Assembly (NCBI GenBank): GCA_002500485.1
Contig: DLRJ01000030.1
Coordinates: forward strand, 1 to 30,142
Reading direction: 5' to 3'
Length of the DNA: 30,142 nucleotides
DNA from: Dehalococcoidia bacterium UBA7891
GTDB lineage: Bacteria; Chloroflexota; Dehalococcoidia; Lucifugimonadales; UBA826
Position 1 is the stretch's first letter; each line of letters begins with the position of its first letter. The position numbers and the translations under genes are program-made. The notes under the pieces were generated by a model. That model worked only from the letters and a program-made list of their open reading frames with translations. It was not told where the DNA came from and did not search any database. Of the stretch, positions 1 through 8,410 are shown piece by piece.

Positions 1-1200
1 TTCCTGTAGCATGCGCTTTTCATTTCTGATAATTATTTCAGGTGCTTGCAATTCAATAAGTCTACTGAGCCTGTTATTTCGGTTTATAACTCTTCTGTAT
101 AGGTCATTTAGGTCACTTGTAGCAAAGCGTCCTCCGTCAAGTTGGACCATTGGACGTAAATCTGGCGGCAGGACTGGCAGATTGGTGAGTATCATCCATT
201 CTGGTTTATTCGTACTGTTCCTGAATGATTCTACGACCCTAAGCCTTTTTATCGCCTTTTTGCGTCTCTGACCTGAAGTCGACTGCATTTCTTCTTGCAG
301 TTCATCCCTAAGGTCGTCGAGGTCGATGTGGTTTTCAAGCACATACAACACAGATTCCGCTCCCATTCCAGCCTGGAACACCCCAGGGAAATTATCTCTA
401 TTGTCCCTGTATTGTGTTTCTGTCAACAATTTCGTTACATGTAGTTCTTCTAGCGAGGAAATCTGATTTTCTATAGCACTTAATAACTCCTCATATTCAT
501 CGTTTATTTCGGCTATAAGTTCCTCGATTTTCTGATCTCTTTCCTTTTGTAAACTTTCTATCTGACCTTCAGTTCCTAATTGTTCCTCAGAAGATTTTTT
601 ATCCTCATCCCCATTATCAGAATTTTCTTCATGTAATAGGCCTTGTAAAGGTTCTATTTGTGATTGGTACTCTTCTGTGAGGGTATTCTCCGCACTTTCA
701 ATCTTGGATTCTTTTTCTAAATTTTCCCCTTCTAAGTTTGAGTGCAGTTGTTCTAACAGCTGACCTTTTAATTCGACATCAAGATCCGTTATCAGATATT
801 GGGCGAAGTAAAGTACGCGGTCTAAATTTCTAGGGGACAAGTCTAAAAGTAATCCCAACCTGCTGGGAGTGCCTTTTGAGAACCAGATATGAGCCACAGG
901 TGCGGCGAGGTCAATATGCCCCATTCTCTCTCTTCTGACCTTGGAACGAGCCACCTCGACACCACACCTATCACAAGTGACGCCTCTAAATCTTATTTTC
1001 TTGTATTTACCGCAGTAACATTCCCAGTCTTTGGTTGGGCCGAATATTCTTTCACAGAACAAACCATCTTTTTCAGGCCGTAGGGTCCTGTAGTTGATTG
1101 TTTCTGGTTTAGTTACTTCACCCCAAGACCATCGTTGTACATCGTTGGGGGATGCCAATGAAATTGATATTGCGTCGAAATCATTTCCAGGTTGAGCCAT
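1..1200 (-). CDS. rpoC: DNA-directed RNA polymerase subunit beta' (N-terminal 400 residues, runs off the window)
   Basis: This is the largest subunit of the core RNA polymerase. The frame opens with ATG at 1200 (MAQPGNDFDAISISLASP) and stays open for exactly 400 codons to base 1, so it is cut by the window edge. A GGAG ribosome-binding site lies 8 nt upstream. The beta' zinc ribbon is complete: Cys61, Cys63, Cys76 and Cys79 in ECYCGKYKK...CDRCG. After the clamp start (PVAHIWFSKGTPSRLGLLLD, about residues 101-120) there is a long charged, coiled-coil-like insert (about 140-260, rich in Glu, Gln and Lys). The frame then re-enters the conserved GMGAES region and ends in the conserved VINRNNRLSRL...RNEKRMLQE stretch. 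The catalytic NADFDGD loop lies beyond the window. rpoB is 44 nt upstream, so the two are certainly co-transcribed. Confidence 0.97.
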   Translation of the reverse strand, partial: MAQPGNDFDAISISLASPNDVQRWSWGEVTKPETINYRTLRPEKDGLFCERIFGPTKDWECYCGKYKKIRFRGVTCDRCGVEVARSKVRRERMGHIDLAAPVAHIWFSKGTPSRLGLLLDLSPRNLDRVLYFAQYLITDLDVELKGQLLEQLHSNLEGENLEKESKIESAENTLTEEYQSQIEPLQGLLHEENSDNGDEDKKSSEEQLGTEGQIESLQKERDQKIEELIAEINDEYEELLSAIENQISSLEELHVTKLLTETQYRDNRDNFPGVFQAGMGAESVLYVLENHIDLDDLRDELQEEMQSTSGQRRKKAIKRLRVVESFRNSTNKPEWMILTNLPVLPPDLRPMVQLDGGRFATSDLNDLYRRVINRNNRLSRLIELQAPEIIIRNEKRMLQE

Positions 1201-1244
1201 TTCATATTCTCCATAGCCGTTAAGAAGTCGGTGTAATTATTTAC

Positions 1245-4200
1245 CTAGTCATCCCCACCAGGTACGGGTTGGTCACCTTCAATCGATTCTGGTTCTTCAT
1301 TTGTTTCTGAATCTCCCTCTGGTTCACTGCCATTGCTGTTGAGGCTTCCTTCAAGTAGCGCCAAAGGATCAGAGATTGCAGAAGAATCAGAGAAAAGATC
1401 ATCACTACCTCCAAACCCTTGCTCCTCTATCACGTCGTCATTTTCTAACTCAATAGATAGAACTAGACTTTGCAATTCTTTCATGAGCACGTGGAAGGAT
1501 TGCGGTATACCTGGCTGGGCAACGTCTTCTCCTTTCACGATTGCTTCATACGTTTTAACTCTTCCTATCTCGTCATCTGATTTAATAGTCAACATTTCTC
1601 GCAGGTTGTGGGCTGCACTGTATGCTTCTAAGGCCCATACCTCCATTTCTCCAAATCTTTGCCCACCAAGTTGTGCTTTACCCCCCAGTGGCTGTTGAGT
1701 TATCAGGGAATAAGGCCCAGTGGCTCTGGCGTGAATTTTATCTTCCACCAGATGAATTAGTTTCAACATGTATATGTAACCGACAGTCACTGGTTGATCA
1801 AATACATCACCGGTCCTACCGTCGTATAGTGTGGACTTACCCAGAACTGGAGCAGCGAGGCTATGATCTCTGTTAAGCACCAAGGCCTCTTCCATGAGAT
1901 CATCAACCGACATATCAGTCGTATTTTTATTCGCTACTTCATCCATCCATATTTTCAAACAGGCGTATCTGGCAGAGTTTGGCTTGGAGGTTATGAAAAT
2001 TTCTTCAAAATCGAAACCTCTTTTCTCAAGAAACTCAGATATCATCCCGAGGTCAATTATCTCCGAAGCATTATCTACAATTGCTCTAGCAGGGACTGCT
2101 CCTGATTGTTCGATTATCCATGCCTTTGCTAATTCATCTTCTATGGCGGAATCTTCTGCACCGTCAAATACTGGGGTCTTGGCATCGAACCCTAATCTCT
2201 TTGCTGCCCAACCCAGATGGGTTTCCAGTACCTGCCCCAAGTTCATTCTTGAGGGAACCCCGATAGGGTTAAGTATTATGTCTACGGGCGTGCCGTCCGG
2301 CAAAAAAGGCATGTCTTCTTCAGGTAGGATCTTGGCGATTACCCCTTTGTTACCGTGTCGGCCGGCCATCTTGTCGCCTTCAGTTATTTTCCTAGTATGG
2401 GCTATCCATACTCTGACGAGTTTGTTGACACCAGGAGATAAATCGTCACCGTTGTTCCTATCTAGTATTTTGACATCGATCACCTTTCCTCCTTGTCCGT
2501 GAGGTACGTACAAGGAAGAATCTTTTACGTCACGGGCCTTTTCTCCGAAAATAGCCCTAAGTAATTTTTCTTCTGCAGAAAGTTCAGTTTCTCCTTTGGG
2601 TGTGATCTTGCCAACCAGTATGTCCCGATTTGATACCTCGGCACCTACTCTAATTATCCCTTCCTCATCCAAATTTCTAAGGCTATCTTCACCTATGTTC
2701 GGAATATCTCGGGTAATTTCTTCTGGGCCTAATTTGGTATCTCTTGCCTCAATTTCATGTTTTTCGATATGTACGGATGTAAATTTATCTTCTTTTATTA
2801 ACCTGTTACTGAGAATAATCGCATCTTCAAAGTTATAACCTTCCCAAGTCATGAAAGCTACGAGAACATTTTGTCCCAATGCCAACTCTCCGTTGTCTGT
2901 GGATGATCCATCAGCAAGGACATCACCTATTCGCACCGTTGTTCCTTTATCGACAATCGGTCTCTGGTTGATACAGGTACCTTGGTTACTTCGGTGGAAT
3001 TTTATAAGTGAGTGTTCGAATTTCTTACCATTTGCATCTGTTACAACTATCTCGTTTCCAGTAACACTAGTAATCTCCCCTTCAGCCTTAGACATCAACA
3101 CCTGTCCACTATCCCTTGCCACCCTCATTTCCATACCAGTTCCTACAAGAGGTTTTTCTGGTTTTAATAGCGGCACAGCCTGTCTTTGCATATTAGAACC
3201 CATAAGAGCACGGTTAGCATCGTCATGTTCCAAAAACGGGATCAGGGATGTAGATACACTTACTAACTGTAATGGAGACACATCCATGAATCGGACGGAG
3301 TCGGTTTGTTCCATGCCAACTTCTTCCCCCCTCCTAGTCTCAACCCTATCGTTAAGAAATTCCCCTGCCTCGTTGATGGCTGAATTCGCCTGGGCGATGT
3401 AATAATCTTCCTCGTCGTCGGCAGCCAAATGAACTATGTCCGCGATATCGTTGGAAACGTATGGCCTAACCTCGATAATTTTATTCTTCTGTGCCGAAAT
3501 TCTTCCTGCCGTCCTAACAGATATTCGTGTTCCAGCCTTGACGATAGTTCTACCGTCCTCAGCCTTTATATCTTCAGTCGGAGTATGGCCTATTAATTCA
3601 TCCGGGTCGCCATTATCAACCTCTGTAAGTATCCTTCTATAGGGTGTTTCAATAAAACCAAACTCGTTGGTTCTGGCGTAAGTTGCCAATGAAACTAAGA
3701 GTCCGATGTTAGGTCCTTCTGGGGTTTCAATAGGGCAGATCCTTCCATAATGGGAGTGATGAACATCTCTGACATCAAACCCGGCTCTTTCTCTTGATAA
3801 TCCACCAGGGCCCAATGCGGACAAACGTCTTTTGTGGGTCAACTCAGCTAGAGGGTTGGCTTGGTCCATGAATTGCGATAATTGAGATCCCCCAAAGAAT
3901 TCTCTAATCGCTGCAACTACTGGACGAACATTAATCAAGGCTGCAGGGGTAGTGCTCTCGGGATCAGGTTGTATCGTCATCCTTTCTTTGATTACCCGCT
4001 CCATCCGCAGTAGCCCTACGCGTACCTGATTTTGAATTAATTCACCTACGGCCCGGACCCTTCTATTACCCAAATGGTCAATGTCATTTGCTCGACGTTC
4101 TGAGTTGTTAACTTGTATAAGTCGCTTTAAAAGGTTGACGATGTCTTCCTTTGCTAGAATACGATCTTCCAAATTACCATCTTTATCTGCGTTTTCGGCT

Positions 4201-5093
4201 CCTTTTAGATTCCGGTCTAATTTGTATCTACCAACTTTACCTAGATCGTAACGTCTACTGTCAAAGAAAAGGGAATTAATTAGAGCTTTCGCGTTTTCTG
4301 AATTAGGTGGTTCGCCTGGTCTCAAGCGCCTGTAAAATTCCACAAGGGCTTCCTCTTGGTTGGTAACACTCGCGTCTTTTTCAATGGTGGTCTGCAAAAA
4401 TGGATGATCTGGGTTGTTGTCAACATCCTTAAATATTTCCAGGATTTCTTCATTGGTTTCATAGCCTAATGATCTGAGGAAGGTTGTGACAGGGGTTTTT
4501 CTCTTCCTATCAATTTTGACGTAAATTACGTCTCTATTACTTGTTTCAAATTCGATCCATGCTCCTCGGTACGGGATCATTTTTGCAGATGCAAGAGGGC
4601 GTCCAGTTGCGGCATCCCTATCCGCCGTAAAATACACCCCAGGTGACCGCACCAGCTGGCTCACTACGATTCTTTCGGCTCCATTTATGATGAAGGTACC
4701 GCCTGTTGTCATGATGGGAATATTTCCTACATACAGACGCTGCTCTTTGATTTCGCCCATACCTGGTCCGGCTGCGTTGATTTGGAGACTTACAGTTACA
4801 TATAAAGCAGCCTCGAATGTTTTTTCTTGGCTCCGGCAATATTCTTCAGAGAGCTTTGGCTCTTCAAATTCAAAATCTACGAATCTGAGGGAAAAACGTG
4901 GATTCTGTCCTTGGTTATCCTCGATGGGTGATATTTCCGTAAATAGCTCACTTAACCCGGTCGTTGTAAACCATTTGAATGATTCCATTTGAACATCAAT
5001 AAGGTCAGGGACGTCCAAAGTCGTCTTAATTTTGGAGAAAGATTTTGTTTTTGGGAAAACAACACTGTTATCCTGCAATGCAGAAGAGGTCAT
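1245..5093 (-). CDS. rpoB: DNA-directed RNA polymerase subunit beta
   Basis: This is the second-largest subunit of core RNA polymerase, 1282 residues, which is full length for the family. The start is ATG at 5093, preceded by AAGGAG about 10 nt upstream. The rifampicin region is intact (SQLSQFMDQ..., THKRRLSALGPGGL, with His420 equivalent to E. coli His526), so no classic resistance change is seen apart from Ala in place of the first Asn after DQ. Other family signatures are ICPIETPEGPNIGL, the GDKMAGRHGNKGVI loop, DGRTGDVFDQPVTVGYIYMLKL and the C-terminal RFGEMEVWALEAYSAAHNLREM clamp motif. A very acidic, Ser/Gly-rich tail of about 45 residues follows the conserved part. The gene sits in an rpoBC unit. 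The rplL gene that precedes rpoB in many bacteria is absent; a divergent dinB takes that place. Confidence 0.98.
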   Translation of the reverse strand: MTSSALQDNSVVFPKTKSFSKIKTTLDVPDLIDVQMESFKWFTTTGLSELFTEISPIEDNQGQNPRFSLRFVDFEFEEPKLSEEYCRSQEKTFEAALYVTVSLQINAAGPGMGEIKEQRLYVGNIPIMTTGGTFIINGAERIVVSQLVRSPGVYFTADRDAATGRPLASAKMIPYRGAWIEFETSNRDVIYVKIDRKRKTPVTTFLRSLGYETNEEILEIFKDVDNNPDHPFLQTTIEKDASVTNQEEALVEFYRRLRPGEPPNSENAKALINSLFFDSRRYDLGKVGRYKLDRNLKGAENADKDGNLEDRILAKEDIVNLLKRLIQVNNSERRANDIDHLGNRRVRAVGELIQNQVRVGLLRMERVIKERMTIQPDPESTTPAALINVRPVVAAIREFFGGSQLSQFMDQANPLAELTHKRRLSALGPGGLSRERAGFDVRDVHHSHYGRICPIETPEGPNIGLLVSLATYARTNEFGFIETPYRRILTEVDNGDPDELIGHTPTEDIKAEDGRTIVKAGTRISVRTAGRISAQKNKIIEVRPYVSNDIADIVHLAADDEEDYYIAQANSAINEAGEFLNDRVETRRGEEVGMEQTDSVRFMDVSPLQLVSVSTSLIPFLEHDDANRALMGSNMQRQAVPLLKPEKPLVGTGMEMRVARDSGQVLMSKAEGEITSVTGNEIVVTDANGKKFEHSLIKFHRSNQGTCINQRPIVDKGTTVRIGDVLADGSSTDNGELALGQNVLVAFMTWEGYNFEDAIILSNRLIKEDKFTSVHIEKHEIEARDTKLGPEEITRDIPNIGEDSLRNLDEEGIIRVGAEVSNRDILVGKITPKGETELSAEEKLLRAIFGEKARDVKDSSLYVPHGQGGKVIDVKILDRNNGDDLSPGVNKLVRVWIAHTRKITEGDKMAGRHGNKGVIAKILPEEDMPFLPDGTPVDIILNPIGVPSRMNLGQVLETHLGWAAKRLGFDAKTPVFDGAEDSAIEDELAKAWIIEQSGAVPARAIVDNASEIIDLGMISEFLEKRGFDFEEIFITSKPNSARYACLKIWMDEVANKNTTDMSVDDLMEEALVLNRDHSLAAPVLGKSTLYDGRTGDVFDQPVTVGYIYMLKLIHLVEDKIHARATGPYSLITQQPLGGKAQLGGQRFGEMEVWALEAYSAAHNLREMLTIKSDDEIGRVKTYEAIVKGEDVAQPGIPQSFHVLMKELQSLVLSIELENDDVIEEQGFGGSDDLFSDSSAISDPLALLEGSLNSNGSEPEGDSETNEEPESIEGDQPVPGGDD

Positions 5094-5146
5094 TAGACTT
5101 ACACTCCTTGAGGGAAAGAAATATTTCCAGTTGTTACGGGAGAAAA

Positions 5147-5169
5147 CACTCTTCTAAGATAGAAGAGTG
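5147..5169 (-). terminator. Terminator-like hairpin in the rpoB leader (possible attenuator)
   Basis: There is a perfect 9-bp inverted repeat, CACTCTTCT and AGAAGAGTG, around a 5-nt loop. On the minus strand the second arm is followed at once by TTTT. It lies between the predicted rpoB promoter and the rpoB start, 54 nt before the ATG. The stem has four G-C pairs and the T run is short, so termination would be partial. It could act as an attenuator or as a leader-stabilising structure. The structure is visible; the regulatory role is inferred. Confidence 0.5.
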
Positions 5170-5248
5170 GTAATTTAAAAACGCCAAGATAGGTGGCTTT
5201 GTTAAAACGTTTGTGCAAACCAGCGCATGTGTAATCATACAGTCTTTT

Positions 5249-5278
5249 ATTTTAGCTACGGCATACCACGCTTGTCAA
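5249..5278 (-). promoter_or_regulatory. Predicted sigma-70-type promoter of rpoBC
   Basis: On the minus strand a perfect TTGACA (plus 5273-5278) is separated by 18 nt from TAAAAT (plus 5249-5254), a 5/6 match to the -10 consensus. Transcription would start near 5242, giving a leader of about 150 nt that contains the hairpin at 5147-5169. This is a pattern match only; no transcript data are available. Confidence 0.55.
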
Positions 5279-5291
5279 TACTAATGAGGCA

Positions 5292-5320
5292 TGGACCAAA
5301 GTATAGACGATAGCTAGAAT
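5292..5320 (+). promoter_or_regulatory. Predicted promoter of dinB
   Basis: TGGACC (5292-5297, 4/6 match to -35) is followed after 17 nt by TAGAAT (5315-5320, 5/6 match to -10), giving a leader of about 34 nt before the TTG start. Its -35 box lies only 13 nt from the rpoBC -35 box, so the two divergent promoters are back to back. I saw no LexA-type palindrome overlapping it. Confidence 0.4.
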
Positions 5321-5360
5321 AATTTTAAAATGCGAGCCCAGTTGAGGTCTATCGAAGAAA

Positions 5361-6455
5361 TTGTCAAATCGGAATCACAACAGAGGCATATTGCATGCAG
5401 ATTTCGATGCTTTTTATGCTGCTGTGGAACAGCGAGATTTTCCTGAGTTGCGAGATAGGCCGGTAGTGGTCGGAGGCAGTCCGAGTAAAAGAGGGGTTGT
5501 CGCATCTGCTTCTTATGAATCCAGAAAATTTGGGATTAAATCTGCCATGCCTACAAGCATTGCCTTAAGAAAATGCTCAGAAGCTGTGGTTGTTTCACCA
5601 AGATTTGCAGTGTATCGAGAGGTATCAAGACAAGTAATGGAAGTATTTAGAGATATTACCCCTTTAGTCGAACCACTCTCGTTGGACGAAGCATACTTGG
5701 ATGTCAGCCATTTAATTGCTGGTACTATTACCCCTCCACAAATTGCAAAAAAATTAAAACAAAAAGTTTTGTCAAAATTAGGTCTGACGATTTCTGTTGG
5801 GGTTGCGAGTTCCAAATCGGTAGCCAAAATCGCTTCTAGCATTAATAAACCTGACGGACTCACCATCGTACGACCTGGGGGCGAGATACCCTTTCTTTAT
5901 CCGTTGCCCGTCGAGGTTTTATGGGGAATTGGTCCGAAAACTTCGGCTAAATTACATCTGCTATCGATCTATACTGTGGAAGATTTAGCCTCTCAACCAA
6001 TGAAAATACTTTCTGGTATTTTTGGAAATAACGCTACTCATATTAAGGAAATATCTAATGGGATTGATACTACACCCGTGATAACGCAACGGGAACGTAA
6101 ATCAATTAGTTCTGAGACCACTTTATTGGTAGATACCTCTGATGCGGAAGATCTTAGTGAGATAGTTATGAGATTGAGTGGCTATGTAGCGGAATCACTA
6201 CTAAAAAAGAATATGAGAGGCCGGACCATAAAATTAAAACTCAAAAGATCGGATTTTACTGTTGTGACTAGACAGAAAACGATTCCAGAAAAGGTGCAAA
6301 TCTCATCTGAAATAGCGGAATCTGCCCTAGAGCTTTTGAATTTCGAGTTAGAAAATTCAGATGAGAAATACCGTTTGATCGGAGTTGGTGTATCAGGATT
6401 TGCTACCTCTGAAAATCTTCAAGATGAGATGCAACTGAGGTTCGAAGGTCTGTAA
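5361..6455 (+). CDS. dinB: DNA polymerase IV (Y-family translesion polymerase)
   Basis: This is an error-prone, lesion-bypassing polymerase of 364 residues, the usual size for Pol IV. The first catalytic carboxylate is in ILHADFDAFYAAVEQR (Asp14) and the second pair is in SLDEAYLDVS (Asp109, Glu110). The helix-hairpin-helix thumb follows (VLWGIGPKTSAKLHLLSIYTVEDLA), then the little-finger domain (SSETTLLVDTSDAEDL). The C-terminal end QLRFEGL resembles the beta-clamp-binding peptide of Pol IV enzymes. The start is a TTG at 5361; an in-frame TGA at 5343-5345 excludes a longer protein, and no upstream ATG lies in frame. It diverges from rpoBC and converges with the S9 peptidase gene, with only 3 nt between the two stop codons. 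Confidence 0.95.
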   Translation: MSNRNHNRGILHADFDAFYAAVEQRDFPELRDRPVVVGGSPSKRGVVASASYESRKFGIKSAMPTSIALRKCSEAVVVSPRFAVYREVSRQVMEVFRDITPLVEPLSLDEAYLDVSHLIAGTITPPQIAKKLKQKVLSKLGLTISVGVASSKSVAKIASSINKPDGLTIVRPGGEIPFLYPLPVEVLWGIGPKTSAKLHLLSIYTVEDLASQPMKILSGIFGNNATHIKEISNGIDTTPVITQRERKSISSETTLLVDTSDAEDLSEIVMRLSGYVAESLLKKNMRGRTIKLKLKRSDFTVVTRQKTIPEKVQISSEIAESALELLNFELENSDEKYRLIGVGVSGFATSENLQDEMQLRFEGL

Positions 6456-6458
6456 AAG

Positions 6459-8402
6459 TTATTTATTATCGATTTCAACTGGTTCTATTGGATCAAAAGG
6501 TTTGAAGCCGAATACGTGTGAGTAAAAGTAAAATTCAGCTTCCAAGGCACGCTGGATATTTTCTGACTTCCTGAATCCGTGCTGCTCTCCTTCGAATTCA
6601 AGATAAGATACTGGGACCCCTTTTGCCTTCAATGACGCATACATTTTTTGAGATTGATTAGGAAGTACGATTTCATCGTCCAATCCCTGGAACAGAATTA
6701 CGGGGCAGGACAAATTTTCTGTATGATTAATGGGGGAACGATCGAGGTATTTCTGCCTCTCTTCAGGGTATTTTCCAATCATAGAATCAAGATATCTTGA
6801 TTCAAACTTATGTGTTTCTTCAGCTAAGGTAGTAAGATCACTGACACCATAGTAACTTGCTCCTGCTGCAAAAAAATCTGTGAATGTCAGACAAGCCAAT
6901 GTTGTAAATCCTCCTGCACTTCCACCTCGTATAGCGATTTTTTCGGGGTGGACCAAGTTTTCTGAAACAAGATAATTGCCACCATTAACACAATCATCCA
7001 CATCATTTATTCCCCAATTACCGACAAGGGCCTTTCTGTATCTGGTGCCATATCCAGTACTTCCCCTGTAATTGACATCCAAGATTGCAAACCCCCTACT
7101 TGTCCAGTATTGAATGGCTAAGTTGAGGGTATTTGAAGTTGCTCCTGTAGGGCCGCCGTGGCTGAGTATTACAAGTGGCGGCTTGGTGGCTTGAGGTGCT
7201 TCATAGTTTGCATTATTTGGTGGGTAATAAAAAGCATGGCATTCTTCGGCATTTGTTGTCACATATTTGACTGGCTGTGGTTTTGAAAAATGAATGGCTT
7301 CAATCGTGTTTTCTACTGATTCCTGCACCATCTGGAGCTTTCCCTGAGACCTCATATCATAAATAAACAAGGTAAACGATATGTCTGGTGAACCACCAAC
7401 GAAAAGCGCTCTGCCATTACAGGCCTTGAGACCGGAAAACTTGTTTATTTCCGTGATATTAACGTTGAGCTTTAGGTCAGAAAATTGTGAGGAAAGTGAG
7501 TCCAATAGCCCTATCTTCCAAAACCCTAGACTGTTGTATGAGCATATTATTTGGTTGCCGTCTATAAAACCATAAAATCTAGTGCCCAAACCCCATTGAG
7601 CAACAGTAAATTCAGCGTCTATGGGGGTTAAATTATATGATTCCCCATTGGTGTATTTGTAAATGTTCCACCAACCGGAAAGATCCGAAACGAAATGCAA
7701 AATACCATTGGGAGACCATAGCGGCTGACAAATAGACTCCCCGTTCCCGGCGATTTTCTGGATATTGTGAAGTTTTGAATGGGATAAATCAGCCGTATAA
7801 AGTTCTGTAGAGTCCCAAGGCATATTAGGGTGATTCCACTGAACCCAAACAAGTTTGCGACCATCAGGGCTGATCACCGGAGAAGCGTAGAAATCAGCGC
7901 CGGAGGCCAGAATTGTTACCTCTCCATTATTTTGTAGATCAACTGAAACTATGCAATTGACAGGTTCATCAATGCTGTCATGGTTTTCACCAACATAAAT
8001 AATTTGTTGCCTTTCTGCATCTACTGCTCCATCAGCGAATCTTAGAAGCGGTTCATTTGTGATTTGAGTAGGATTACCACCAGTCAGGTTAACTTTATGT
8101 ATTTGTTGGTCTGAGAAATTGGAGAAATATACTCCATCGTCATGTACTAGGAAAGACCCTCCGCCATATTCGTGAACTCGTGTTCTCGCATTGTACGATT
8201 TAGGAATAATTTCACGTTTACAACCATCGGAAGTCTGGCACATTATCGTCGACCGGCCTCCTTCTATCGGTCTCATTTCTTGCCAAAATTTCCCCTCATT
8301 AGATATGAATAAATCTCCGATATTTATTGAGTGAGAGACAATTGACCCAGTTGTAATCGGAGATTCCCATGAGCCATAAGGAGCAATTTTTTTTCCAGGC
8401 AT
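6459..8402 (-). CDS. S9-family (prolyl oligopeptidase-like) acylaminoacyl/dipeptidyl peptidase
   Basis: This is a serine peptidase predicted to cleave short peptides in the cytoplasm; no signal peptide or membrane segment is seen. The N-terminal ~370 residues form a beta-propeller-like region (repeats such as SPDGRKLVWVQW and SPNGILHFVSDLSGWWNIY) that typically limits access of large proteins. The C-terminal alpha/beta-hydrolase domain shows the oxyanion motif LSHGGPTG and the family signature DVNYRGSTGYG. The catalytic triad is Ser495 (RGGSAGGFT), Asp576 (QGLDDEIV) and His608 (EGEQHGF). The length of 647 residues fits the family. It is the last gene of the minus-strand operon behind the CoA transferases and the GH-like gene, with an 8-nt gap. 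Its physiological substrate cannot be told from sequence. Confidence 0.9.
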   Translation of the reverse strand: MPGKKIAPYGSWESPITTGSIVSHSINIGDLFISNEGKFWQEMRPIEGGRSTIMCQTSDGCKREIIPKSYNARTRVHEYGGGSFLVHDDGVYFSNFSDQQIHKVNLTGGNPTQITNEPLLRFADGAVDAERQQIIYVGENHDSIDEPVNCIVSVDLQNNGEVTILASGADFYASPVISPDGRKLVWVQWNHPNMPWDSTELYTADLSHSKLHNIQKIAGNGESICQPLWSPNGILHFVSDLSGWWNIYKYTNGESYNLTPIDAEFTVAQWGLGTRFYGFIDGNQIICSYNSLGFWKIGLLDSLSSQFSDLKLNVNITEINKFSGLKACNGRALFVGGSPDISFTLFIYDMRSQGKLQMVQESVENTIEAIHFSKPQPVKYVTTNAEECHAFYYPPNNANYEAPQATKPPLVILSHGGPTGATSNTLNLAIQYWTSRGFAILDVNYRGSTGYGTRYRKALVGNWGINDVDDCVNGGNYLVSENLVHPEKIAIRGGSAGGFTTLACLTFTDFFAAGASYYGVSDLTTLAEETHKFESRYLDSMIGKYPEERQKYLDRSPINHTENLSCPVILFQGLDDEIVLPNQSQKMYASLKAKGVPVSYLEFEGEQHGFRKSENIQRALEAEFYFYSHVFGFKPFDPIEPVEIDNK

Positions 8403-8410
8403 GATATTTC

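Noticed and set aside
6456..6458. Overlapping or broken genes at the dinB / S9 peptidase junction
   Set aside because: Both genes end with proper stops (TAA each) separated by 3 nt; this is simply a tight convergent junction.
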